From CAYOKT01 sp964404605 (GTDB lineage Bacteria; Electryoneota; Electryoneia; Electryoneales; Electryoneaceae), in contig CAYOKT010000066.1 of assembly GCA_964404605.1 (NCBI GenBank), forward strand, positions 1 through 15,700: a stretch of 15,700 nt of DNA. The letters run 5' to 3'. This document shows, piece after piece, positions 1 to 6,994 of the stretch. A program made the translations under genes and the position numbers. How positions within the stretch are numbered: position 1 is the first letter of the stretch; each line of letters starts with the position of its first letter. The notes beneath the pieces were generated by a model that ran no database searches, was not told the origin of the DNA, and saw only the letters and a program-made list of their open reading frames with translations.

Positions 1-46
1 GCGAAATATAGACCCACCGGCAGGGGGGAGCAAGCAGTCGTTCGGC

Positions 47-142
47 CCCGTTCTCCCGGGGAGATTCAAAACCGCTCACGCGGGGAGGCCAAAGACCTTT
101 CACGCGGGGAAGTTCAACACCGTTCTGAGGGGAAACGCCCGG
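47..142. repeat. Four-copy degenerate 24-bp tandem repeat
   Basis: Four consecutive 24-base units lie at 47-70, 71-94, 95-118 and 119-142, in the non-coding stretch after the merR stop codon. The plus-strand units share the pattern ACCG-TTC-CGCGGGGA followed by an A-rich end. Units 2 and 3 are the most alike, and units 1 and 4 are more diverged. The period equals eight codons, and one minus-strand frame stays open through all units to the window edge, but it has no convincing start codon or ribosome binding site. I see no hairpin with a T-run here. The function is unknown. It could be a decaying minisatellite or part of something that continues past the window edge. Confidence 0.6.
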
Positions 143-172
143 GGGATCGATTCAGGTGAACCGGTCCGCTGG

Positions 173-601
173 TCACTCGAGCAAGTCGAGGATCTCCCGC
201 AGGGTTCGGCGGGTCTCTTCCAGCAGGTCGCGCTCGATGGGGGGCAACGGCGGTTTCCGCTCTTCCGCCGCCGGCTCGGCCGTAGCGGGCGCAGTGGGAG
301 GAAGATCCGCTTCGAGTGTCAACTGGCCGGGCACAGTGGTGTCCGCCTTCCCGCCCTCTGCGATTCCGCCGGCGATCTGCCGCAGTTGTCGGCGCGCGCC
401 GGCGATGGTGTACTTCTCTTCGTGGACGAGCCGGTGGATGGTACTCAGCAGCTCGATGTCGCTTTCACGGTAGGTGCGGTTCCCGGCGCGGTTCTTTTTC
501 GGGCGGAGCTGGGGGAACTCGCTCTCCCAGTATCGCAGCACATGCGCCGGCACACCGATCCGTTCGGCCACTTCACGGATGCTGTAATACATTTTCCGCA
601 T
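173..601 (-). CDS. MerR-family transcriptional regulator
   Basis: This is a 142-residue DNA-binding protein with an N-terminal MerR winged helix-turn-helix at about residues 5-75. The stretch YYSIREVAERIGV is the recognition helix-turn-helix. It is followed by the signature VLRYWESEFPQL and by RAGNRTYRESDI, the wing typical of this family. The C-terminal half has a Pro/Ala-rich linker (about 95-120) and a short charged helix ending in EILDLLE, which may mediate dimerisation. There is no cysteine-rich metal site or long effector domain, so no ligand can be inferred. It follows the deacetylase gene by 61 bases and is the last gene before non-coding DNA. The start is the ATG at 601, and an in-frame ATG at 592 is possible; neither has a strong ribosome binding site. 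The family is clear, but the regulated genes are unknown. Confidence 0.9.
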   Translation of the reverse strand: MRKMYYSIREVAERIGVPAHVLRYWESEFPQLRPKKNRAGNRTYRESDIELLSTIHRLVHEEKYTIAGARRQLRQIAGGIAEGGKADTTVPGQLTLEADLPPTAPATAEPAAEERKPPLPPIERDLLEETRRTLREILDLLE

Positions 602-640
602 CTGCGCCGCCTGTGCGAAGTTCGCGCCTCGACCCCAAAG

Positions 641-654
641 GTACGCTCACGTAC
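641..654. promoter_or_regulatory. Short dyad upstream of merR (possible operator)
   Basis: A perfect inverted repeat GTACG-N4-CGTAC lies in the 61-base gap between the deacetylase stop (663) and the merR start (601). MerR-type regulators bind dyads in their own promoters, so autoregulation is conceivable. No matching -35/-10 boxes are visible around it, and five-base arms are short, so the assignment is weak. Confidence 0.2.
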
Positions 655-662
655 GCCGCAGG

Positions 663-1529
663 TCAATCACCCCCGCTCGTCGGACGCGGCGACCGCTGCG
701 CCGCCTGCACGGCGGCCGTGCCCCAGCTCCCGGCGCCGAACAGTGCCAGCCGCGCCAGCTCCAGCCGGTGAAGCGGGTGTGCCGGGTTCAGCTTCACGGC
801 GAGCGTGCGCGGGCCATCGCCCCAGTACACGGTCAGGCGCGGCACCAGCCTCAGCCCCTCCGGCGCGGCAACGCCGCGGCGCAGCCGGGTGACCGCCACC
901 CCGTCATAGCCCGCCTCCGCGGCCAGATCCAGCAGCGGCCGGTCGTACCAGCCGAAGGGCGGGGAGAACCAGCGCACGGGTTCGCCGATCATCTCCTCGA
1001 GGCGCGCCTTCGCATCGATCACTTCACGCCGCAGTTCCACCAGGCGCAGCAGGCGGGGATGGCGGTGGCCGGCCCCGTGGCATCCGACCTCACCGCCGGC
1101 GGCGATCCAATCCCTCAGTTGCTGCCGGTCCATGTGCCGGCGGCGGAATCCGAACCGCCCTGCATCCCAGGCGTTGTCTCGCCCGATGTAGTCCACCGGC
1201 GGGAACGCCGTCGCGGTGAAGCCGTGCGCCGCCAGCAGCGGCAGGGCATGGGCGATCAGCCCCTCGTAGGCATCATCGAAGGTCAGCCCGATGGAGGTGT
1301 GAGCGGAGGGGGTGGCCGGATGTCGCCTCGGCTCGGAGGAAGCCTCAAGCGGGGTACCCTCGCCCGGGGAGTCGAACAGGTCGGAGAGGGAGCGCGCGCG
1401 CACCCCCCGCCGGGCGAGGAAGTCGAGATGAGCGCGGAATGCGGCCGGTGAGACCCGGGTGAAACCCGCTTCGAGGCGGGGGTCCACCTTGTGGTAGAGA
1501 AGAACGGGTGGCTGGTTCGGCTCAGACAC
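663..1529 (-). CDS. NodB-type polysaccharide deacetylase family protein
   Basis: This 288-residue protein has a NodB-homology (carbohydrate esterase 4) fold. It begins with the VLLYHKVD strand typical of many family members. The metal/catalytic motif 1 is LTFDDAY (residues 82-88, D85 and D86). Motif 2 is CHGAGHRHP (150-158), supplying the metal-binding histidines, and motif 3 is WFSPPFGWYD (187-196). Such enzymes remove N- or O-acetyl groups from cell-wall or exopolysaccharide glycans; the substrate cannot be told from sequence. There is no signal peptide or clear membrane segment, so a cytoplasmic substrate or a non-classical location is possible. The GTG start at 1529 overlaps the last eight bases of dut, which implies translational coupling. 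The family call is firm. B. subtilis also has a deacetylase gene (ylxY) next to pnp, as I recall. Confidence 0.88.
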   Translation of the reverse strand: MSEPNQPPVLLYHKVDPRLEAGFTRVSPAAFRAHLDFLARRGVRARSLSDLFDSPGEGTPLEASSEPRRHPATPSAHTSIGLTFDDAYEGLIAHALPLLAAHGFTATAFPPVDYIGRDNAWDAGRFGFRRRHMDRQQLRDWIAAGGEVGCHGAGHRHPRLLRLVELRREVIDAKARLEEMIGEPVRWFSPPFGWYDRPLLDLAAEAGYDGVAVTRLRRGVAAPEGLRLVPRLTVYWGDGPRTLAVKLNPAHPLHRLELARLALFGAGSWGTAAVQAAQRSPRPTSGGD

Positions 1530-1980
1530 CGGTGTGCCCGAAGCCCCCCTCGCCGCGGGTTGTGTCCGGCAGGGCGGGGGTTTCCTCCCAGCGGACGCGC
1601 TCGACGGGGGCGACGACCATCTGCGCGATGCGTTCGCCGCGATGGAGGGTGAAGCGGTTCCGGGAGAGGTTGGTCAGGAGAATGCGCACCTCGCCCCGGT
1701 AGTCGCTGTCGATCGTGCCGGGGCTGTTCGGGACGATGATGCTGCGGCGCATCGCCAGGCCGCTGCGGGGGCGGATCTGGGCCTCATAGCCGGGCGGCAC
1801 GGCGATGGCGAAGCCCGTGGGTACGGCGACGGTTTCGCCAGGTTCGATGACGAGATCGCCATCCAGCGCCGCGAAGATGTCCATCCCCGCCGCCCCGGGC
1901 GACATCGCCCGGGGCAGGGGAATGTCCTCGGTCTTCTCCGGGTGGAGCCGGCGGATGGGAATGCGCAGCGGCTCCCTCAC
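1522..1980 (-). CDS. dut: Deoxyuridine 5'-triphosphate nucleotidohydrolase (dUTPase)
   Basis: This trimeric dUTPase hydrolyses dUTP to dUMP and pyrophosphate, keeping uracil out of DNA and feeding dTMP synthesis. All five family motifs are present in order. Motif 1 is AAGMDIFAA (30-38), motif 2 PRSGLA (71-76), motif 3 GTIDSDYRGEV (88-98, with catalytic D91 and sugar-sensing Y94), motif 4 RGERIAQMVV (114-123) and motif 5 RGEGGFGHTG (142-151, the mobile P-loop-like tail). At 152 residues it has the normal length. I chose the GTG at 1980 because its GTGA overlaps the ald stop codon and gives the expected N-terminus. The frame stays open further upstream, but only inside ald. A His replaces the more usual Ser in motif 5, which looks like a tolerated variant. 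Confidence 0.95.
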   Translation of the reverse strand: MREPLRIPIRRLHPEKTEDIPLPRAMSPGAAGMDIFAALDGDLVIEPGETVAVPTGFAIAVPPGYEAQIRPRSGLAMRRSIIVPNSPGTIDSDYRGEVRILLTNLSRNRFTLHRGERIAQMVVAPVERVRWEETPALPDTTRGEGGFGHTGV

Positions 1981-3095
1981 CAGCCCATCACCTCGTCGAG
2001 GGGGGTGTACTCGAGGTCGAACGCCTCCGCGACCGCTTCGCAGGTGAGCTTGCCCTCCAGCATGTTCACGCCGAGGGCGAAGCCCGGGTTGCGCTTGCAC
2101 ATCGCTTCCCATCCCTCGTCCGCCAGCATGCGGACATAGGGCAGGGTGGCGTTGGTCAGCGCGAGGGTCGAGGTGTGCGGGACCGCGCCGGGCATGTTCG
2201 CCACGGCATAGTGCAGCACGCCCTCCTCGTAGTACACCGGGTCGGTGTGGGTGGTCGGGCGGATCGTCTCGATGCAGCCGCCCTGGTCCACCGCGACGTC
2301 CACGATCACCGAACGGGGCTTCATCAGGTGCAGCATGTCCCGGGTGACGAGGTGGGGTGCTTTTCCGCCGGGAATCAGCACCGCGCCGATCAGCAGGTCG
2401 GCTTTCACCAGGCCCTGGCGGATGTTTTCCGGGTTGGAGGCCAGGGTGACCACATTGGCGGGCATCACCTCGTTCAGGTAACGCAAACGGTTGAGGTTGA
2501 TGTCGAGGAGGGTCACCTTCGCTCCGAGTCCGGCGGCCATCATCGCGGCGTTCGTGCCGACGACACCCCCGCCGAGGATCACCACCTCGCCGGGTGAGAC
2601 TCCGGGAACCCCGCCGAGCAGCAGGCCGCGGCCTCCGCCGTGATACTCGAGGTACTTGGCGCCTTCCTGCACCGCCATGCGCCCCGCGACTTCACTCATC
2701 GGGATCAACAGCGGGAGCTGGCCGTTCTCATCCTCGATGGTCTCATAGGCGATGGCGATGCATTTCCGGTCCATCACCCCGTGGGTCAGGTCCTTCGAGG
2801 CGGCGAAGTGGAAATAGGTGAAAACGACCTGCCCCTCGCGGATCAGCGGATATTCCTCGGGGAGCGGCTCCTTCACCTTGACGATCATGTCGGCGCGGTT
2901 CCAGACCTCCGCCGCATCGGCGACGATCTCCGCGCCGGCCTCCCTGTACATCTCATCGGTAAAGCTGCTGCCGACACCCGCATTCGTCTCGACGAGCACC
3001 CTGTGGCCGTGCTCCACCAACAGTTCGGCGCCGACCGGCACCATGCTGACGCGGTTCTCCGCCGTCTTGATCTCCTTCGGTACCCCTACGATCAT
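1977..3095 (-). CDS. ald: Alanine dehydrogenase
   Basis: This NAD-dependent enzyme interconverts L-alanine with pyruvate and ammonium. Its 372 residues match the family length. The start IVGVPKEIKTAENRV is characteristic. The substrate and catalytic residues known from the M. tuberculosis and B. subtilis enzymes fall at the expected positions: R15, K75 (in VKVKEP), H96 (in TYFHFAAS) and D270 (in VDVAVDQGG). The Rossmann NAD-binding loop is LGGGVVGTNAA near 174-184. The ATG at 3095 overlaps the M16 peptidase stop as ATGA and is preceded by GGGGAG at six bases, so it is probably co-translated with its neighbour. A catabolic amino-acid enzyme is unusual inside a translation operon and may link alanine or ammonium metabolism to growth, but nothing in the sequence shows this. 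Confidence 0.96.
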   Translation of the reverse strand: MIVGVPKEIKTAENRVSMVPVGAELLVEHGHRVLVETNAGVGSSFTDEMYREAGAEIVADAAEVWNRADMIVKVKEPLPEEYPLIREGQVVFTYFHFAASKDLTHGVMDRKCIAIAYETIEDENGQLPLLIPMSEVAGRMAVQEGAKYLEYHGGGRGLLLGGVPGVSPGEVVILGGGVVGTNAAMMAAGLGAKVTLLDINLNRLRYLNEVMPANVVTLASNPENIRQGLVKADLLIGAVLIPGGKAPHLVTRDMLHLMKPRSVIVDVAVDQGGCIETIRPTTHTDPVYYEEGVLHYAVANMPGAVPHTSTLALTNATLPYVRMLADEGWEAMCKRNPGFALGVNMLEGKLTCEAVAEAFDLEYTPLDEVMGW

Positions 3096-4339
3096 GATGT
3101 TCTCCCCGCTGACGGTAACACATAGGCTGTGTATAGGTCTCCCCGGAACAGGTCTGCTGCCACCTGCTGTACCTGCTCCGTGCTTACGCTGTCGATCCTC
3201 GCCAACAGTTCATCGAGGGTGAGGTAGTCCCCAAGGTACATCTCCATCCGGGCGAGGCGATGCATGCGGCTTGAGGAGCTCTCAAGCCCGAGGGTCACGG
3301 ACCCTTTCAACTGGTCCTTCGCCCGCTTCAACTCCACCGGTTTCAACGGCGTGGAGGCGATACGGTCCAGCTCTTCACGGATGAGTTCTTCCGCGCGGGG
3401 GATCTGCGACTCCTCCGTCCCGGCGTAGATGCCGAAGACCCCGGTATCCGCGAAGGATTCGTGGAACGAGTAGACGCTGTACGCGAGGCCGTTGCGCTCC
3501 CGGACCCGCTGGAAGAGTCGTGAACTCATCCCCGCCCCGAGGACGGTGTTCATCACGAAGAGGGGATATTTTCGCTCGTCCATGTACCTGAAGCCCCGGC
3601 AGCCGAGGCAGATGTGCGCCTGCTGGATGTCGCGCTTCCGCCGGTTCTCCCGGCCGTCGGTCTTCGCAGTGGCTTTTCCCCGCCGCCGTGGTTTTCCCTC
3701 GGGCAGGGCGAGGCGCTTTTCGATCAGCCGGACGAGCTGGTCATGGTCCACCCGTCCAGCCGCCGCGACCACGCACCGCGAAGGGCCGTAATGGTGCGCC
3801 CAGTAGTCGATCAGGGTCTCCCGGGTGAACGAGGAGACCGTCTTCCGCGTGCCGAGAACCGGCCGCCCGAGGCTGTGATGGGGGAAAAGAAGCCCGAGGA
3901 AATCATCGTGCACCACATCTTCGGGGGTGTCCTCCGCGTTGGCGATCTCCTCGAGGATCACGTTCTTTTCCTTCGCGATCCACGCATCCCGGAACTGGGA
4001 GTTGGAGAGCATGTCGGCGAGGACATCCACCGCCAGGGGCAGGTGTTCATCGAGGAGATGGGCATAAAAGGCGGTCATCTCCTTGCTCGTGAAAGCGTTG
4101 AGATAACCGCCCACCTGTTCGATTTCGCGCGCGATGCGCAGGGCGGAACGCTTTTTCGTTCCCTTGAACACCATGTGTTCGAGGAAATGGCTGATGCCGT
4201 TGATCCGGCGGGTTTCATCGCGCGAGCCGGTCTCGAACCAGATGCCGACGGCGACCGAGCGGACGGTGTCCATCCGCTCGGTCACAACACGCAGGCCGTT
4301 GTCGAGGCGGGTTTTGCGAACCGTGGTGGATTCGGTCAT
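3092..4339 (-). CDS. M16 family zinc metallopeptidase (processing-peptidase-like)
   Basis: This 415-residue peptidase resembles the single-polypeptide M16B group (mitochondrial processing peptidase beta, B. subtilis MlpA/YmxG). The inverted zinc motif HFLEH is at 51-55, after the usual RRINGIS lead. The third zinc ligand is E130 or E131 in VILEEIANAED, about 75 residues on. The C-terminal half contains NGLAYSVYSF and the glycine-rich GVFGIYAGT segment of the second M16 repeat, which supplies substrate-binding residues. No signal peptide is seen, so it is predicted cytoplasmic. It lies 21 bases after pnp, a conserved neighbour arrangement, and overlaps ald by four bases. I chose the ATG at 4339, with GGGGTG upstream. 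A GTG at 4348 would add three residues. The physiological substrate is unknown. Confidence 0.93.
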   Translation of the reverse strand: MTESTTVRKTRLDNGLRVVTERMDTVRSVAVGIWFETGSRDETRRINGISHFLEHMVFKGTKKRSALRIAREIEQVGGYLNAFTSKEMTAFYAHLLDEHLPLAVDVLADMLSNSQFRDAWIAKEKNVILEEIANAEDTPEDVVHDDFLGLLFPHHSLGRPVLGTRKTVSSFTRETLIDYWAHHYGPSRCVVAAAGRVDHDQLVRLIEKRLALPEGKPRRRGKATAKTDGRENRRKRDIQQAHICLGCRGFRYMDERKYPLFVMNTVLGAGMSSRLFQRVRERNGLAYSVYSFHESFADTGVFGIYAGTEESQIPRAEELIREELDRIASTPLKPVELKRAKDQLKGSVTLGLESSSSRMHRLARMEMYLGDYLTLDELLARIDSVSTEQVQQVAADLFRGDLYTAYVLPSAGRTS

Positions 4340-4360
4340 CGTTCGCACCCCGTGTTCCGG

Positions 4361-6571
4361 TTACCGCCGGCCGCCGTTCCCGCCGCGTCCGCCGCCCTGG
4401 CCTCCCTTGCCGCTCCCGTGACGATCGCGGTTGTCACGATGGCGCCCGCCGCCGGAGTGGCGCGGCCGCTGATCGCTCTCGACGTACCCTTCCGGTTTCG
4501 GCAACAGCGCCTTGCGCGACAGGTCGAGCTTCCCCTCGGGCGTGATCTTGATCAGCTTCACCTGCACCTTGTCGCCCACCTTGAGAACGTCCTCGACCCT
4601 GTTGATGCGGTGGTGTTCGATCTCGGAGATGTGCAGCAGCCCTTCCTTGCCCGGGAAGAGCTCGCAGAATGCGCCGAAGTCGGTGATTTTCACCACCTTC
4701 GCATCATACACGCTGCCGATCTCCGGTTCGGAAGTGATCCCCTGGATGATCTTCAGCGCCTCCTCGACGCCGTCCTGGTTCGGGGAGGAGATGCACACCG
4801 TGCCGTCATCGTCGATGTCGATGTTCACATCGTATTCGGTCTGCAGGGCGCGGATCACACGGCCGCCGGGGCCGATCACCTGCCCGATGACCTCCGGATC
4901 GATGCTCAGGAAGCGGATGCGCGGAGCGTAGGGCGACATCTCCGGCCGCGGCTCCGGCAGCGCTTCCGCCATGATGTCGAGAATCTGGAGCCGCGCCTCC
5001 TTCGCCTGGGCGAGGGCTTCCGCCATGATCTCGCGCGTAATCCCGGCGATCTTGATGTCCATCTGGAAGGCGGTGATCCCCTCGCGGGACCCGGCGACCT
5101 TGAAGTCCATGTCGCCCAGGTGGTCCTCGTCACCGAGGATGTCGGTGAGGATTACGTACTTGTCGCCCTCCTTGATCAGCCCCATGGCGATCCCGGCGAC
5201 CGGGGTCTTCATCGGCACGCCGGCGTCCATCGCCGAAAGGCATCCTGCGCACACGGTGGCCATGGACGAGGAGCCGTTCGATTCGAGGATGTCACTGACG
5301 ATGCGCACGGTGTACGGGAAGTCCTCCCATTCGGGAAGAACGGCCTTGATCGCCCGCTCCGCCAGGTTCCCATGCCCGGTCTCCCGCCGTCCCGGGGCGA
5401 GGAAACGCCGCACTTCCCCCACCGAGAAGGGCGGGAAATTGTAGTGCAGCATGAAGGTCTTCCAGTAGTCGGGGGCGAGATCGTCGATCTTCTGCTCGTC
5501 CATCTTCGAGCCGAGGGTGCAGGTGGCCAGGGCCTGGGTCTGTCCCCGGGTGAAGAGGGCGCTGCCGTGAGCCCGGGGAAGCAGGCCCGTTTCGACCGAG
5601 ATCGGTCGAATGTCCTTCAGCCCCCGCCCGTCCAGCCGGACCCGCTCGTCGAGGACGCGCTTGCGCATCGCATCCTTGATCAGGTCTTCCAACGCCCACT
5701 TGATCAGCTTCTCCTGCCCCTCGGCGGACTCGCCGAACTCCTCGATGAGCCGGGCGGCGAGCTCCTTCTCGGCCGTGCGGCGTTCGCTCTTCTCCGCGAT
5801 GCGGATGATCTCATCCACCTGTCCGCCGACCAGTTTAACCACCTTCGAGGTGATCTCCTCGGGGGTCATCACCGGCTCCCACTCGCGGTCCGGCTTGCCG
5901 ACCGCCTTCTTGATCTCCTCCTGCAGGTCGATCAGCTTCTTGATGTTCTCGTGGGCGAAGTCAAGGGCCTCGAGGAACACCTCCTCGCTGGCTTCATGGG
6001 CTTCGCCTTCCACCATGACAATGGCCTCTTTCGTGCCGGTGACAAGGATGTGAAGATCGCTCTCCTCGACCTGCTGCAGGGTGGGATTGAGGATCAGCTT
6101 ACCGTCCATCCGGCCCACGGTCACCGCCCCGACGCCGGTGTTGAAGGGAATGTCGGAGATGAGCAGCGCCGTGGAGGCGCCGATTGTTCCGAGGATGTCT
6201 CCCTCGTTCTCCCCGTCGAACGACAGCACCGAGACCAGCACCTGGGTCTCGTGGTAGTAGCCCTTCGGGAAGAGGGGGCGGAGGGGGCGGTCGATCATCC
6301 GCGAGTTGAGGATCTCCTTGTCATGAGGCCGCCCCTCGCGCTTGAAGAAGCCGCCGGGCACCTTGCCCGCCGCGTACTTCTTCTCGCGATAGTCCACGGT
6401 CAGCGGGAAGAAGTCGGTGTTCTCGCTTCGCTCCCGCCGGGAGACCACCGTTGCGAGAATGATCGTCTCTCCGTATTGAACCCACGCCGCGCCGTCCGCC
6501 TGCTTGGCGACCTTGCCGACCTCGATGGCGAGTTTGCGGCCACCGAGTTCCATCTCTTTACGTAATACCAT
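4361..6571 (-). CDS. pnp: Polyribonucleotide nucleotidyltransferase (PNPase)
   Basis: PNPase degrades RNA 3' to 5' by phosphorolysis and can add tails in reverse; it is the core of many bacterial RNA degradosomes. The 736-residue product has two RNase PH domains (roughly 10-140 and 320-460), separated by the all-alpha linker. The catalytic region is GDEDHLGDMDFKVAG, whose aspartates match D486 and D492 of E. coli. A KH domain follows (about 553-612, GPGG at 567), then an S1 domain (about 616-690). The last 40 residues are a Gly/Arg/His-rich tail likely to bind RNA. The ATG at 6571 is chosen because GGAGG lies four bases upstream; the frame is open 17 codons further but without such a site. 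The 87-base gap after rpsO shows no T-tailed hairpin, so the two are probably co-transcribed. Confidence 0.97.
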   Translation of the reverse strand: MVLRKEMELGGRKLAIEVGKVAKQADGAAWVQYGETIILATVVSRRERSENTDFFPLTVDYREKKYAAGKVPGGFFKREGRPHDKEILNSRMIDRPLRPLFPKGYYHETQVLVSVLSFDGENEGDILGTIGASTALLISDIPFNTGVGAVTVGRMDGKLILNPTLQQVEESDLHILVTGTKEAIVMVEGEAHEASEEVFLEALDFAHENIKKLIDLQEEIKKAVGKPDREWEPVMTPEEITSKVVKLVGGQVDEIIRIAEKSERRTAEKELAARLIEEFGESAEGQEKLIKWALEDLIKDAMRKRVLDERVRLDGRGLKDIRPISVETGLLPRAHGSALFTRGQTQALATCTLGSKMDEQKIDDLAPDYWKTFMLHYNFPPFSVGEVRRFLAPGRRETGHGNLAERAIKAVLPEWEDFPYTVRIVSDILESNGSSSMATVCAGCLSAMDAGVPMKTPVAGIAMGLIKEGDKYVILTDILGDEDHLGDMDFKVAGSREGITAFQMDIKIAGITREIMAEALAQAKEARLQILDIMAEALPEPRPEMSPYAPRIRFLSIDPEVIGQVIGPGGRVIRALQTEYDVNIDIDDDGTVCISSPNQDGVEEALKIIQGITSEPEIGSVYDAKVVKITDFGAFCELFPGKEGLLHISEIEHHRINRVEDVLKVGDKVQVKLIKITPEGKLDLSRKALLPKPEGYVESDQRPRHSGGGRHRDNRDRHGSGKGGQGGGRGGNGGRR

Positions 6572-6575
6572 GATT

Positions 6576-6580
6576 CCTCC
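6576..6580 (-). promoter_or_regulatory. Ribosome binding site deciding the pnp start
   Basis: GGAGG on the minus strand sits four bases before the ATG at 6571. It favours that start over the longer in-frame alternative at 6622. Confidence 0.75.
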
Positions 6581-6658
6581 AAGTGCCGCCGGCCCGTCCG
6601 ATCTTGTAGTGGCGGGATGCATGACGGCGTTCGTCGTTCCTCTCCAGAATCTCCGGGC

Positions 6659-6928
6659 TCAGCGTCGGATGCCAAGTTCCTGAATCAGAGAGCGATATCT
6701 GCCCACATCCTGCCGCCGCAGGTATTTCAGCAGGCGCGAACGCTTGCCGACCAGCATCAGCAGGCCGCGGCGGGAATGGTGGTCCTTCTTGTGCGTGCGA
6801 AAATGTTCCGTCAATTCCTTGATCCGGGCGGTGAGCAGGGCGATCTGCACCTCCGCCCGCCCGGTGTCCTTCTCGTCCTTGCCGAATTTCTTGATGATCT
6901 CGGCTTTCTCTTCCTTGGAAAGAGGCAT
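6659..6928 (-). CDS. rpsO: 30S ribosomal protein S15
   Basis: S15 is a primary 16S rRNA-binding protein that folds the central domain of the 30S subunit and contributes to a bridge with 50S. The 89-residue length is exactly typical. The start PLSKEEKAEIIKKFG, the central HKKDHHSRRGLLMLV and the following GKRSRLLKYLRR are the conserved rRNA-binding helices. The ATG at 6928 is preceded by AAAGGAG eight bases upstream. The gene sits between ribF and pnp, its classic place. A strong hairpin immediately upstream (6953-6987) may be an S15-responsive leader, consistent with autoregulation of rpsO in other bacteria. Confidence 0.98.
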   Translation of the reverse strand: MPLSKEEKAEIIKKFGKDEKDTGRAEVQIALLTARIKELTEHFRTHKKDHHSRRGLLMLVGKRSRLLKYLRRQDVGRYRSLIQELGIRR

Positions 6929-6952
6929 CTTCCGTGCTCCTTTTACGTTGTA

Positions 6953-6987
6953 CCCCCAGCGGGACCGGTGTTTCCGGCGGCCGGGGG
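6953..6987 (-). promoter_or_regulatory. rpsO leader hairpin, candidate S15 autoregulatory element
   Basis: On the minus strand, five C at 6987-6983 pair with five G at 6957-6953. The lower stem continues with G6982-T6958 (wobble), G6981-C6959 and C6980-G6960. After an internal loop, an upper stem of one wobble plus CCGG/CCGG (6978-6974 with 6968-6964) closes a five-base AAACA loop. No T-run follows, so it is not a terminator. The G-U next to G-C step is the kind of motif S15 recognises in helix 22 of 16S rRNA and in some rpsO leaders. It lies 16 nucleotides after the ribF stop and about 10 before the rpsO ribosome binding site. The hairpin is read directly; S15 binding is inferred. Confidence 0.5.
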
Positions 6988-6994
6988 CAAATCA

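Noticed and set aside
47..142. CRISPR array
   Set aside because: The 24-base units are contiguous and degenerate with no unique spacers, and no cas genes are near.
143..172. Terminator just after merR
   Set aside because: A small bulged stem (GTGA-CC with GG-TCAC) spans this area, but no T-run follows on the minus strand.
1981..2112. A longer N-terminus for dUTPase
   Set aside because: The extension is an alternate frame inside ald and resembles nothing; the GTG at 1980 gives the normal 152-residue enzyme.
3614..6565. A 983-codon open frame on the plus strand opposite pnp and the M16 gene
   Set aside because: It is antisense to two confidently identified genes, its translation is low-complexity and His/Asp/Leu-rich with no recognisable domain, and such long antisense frames arise from strong GC codon bias.
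6572..6658. Possible terminator or separate promoter between rpsO and pnp
   Set aside because: Only short, weak stems without a T-run are visible, and a TACAAG box has no partner -35, so neither element can be supported.
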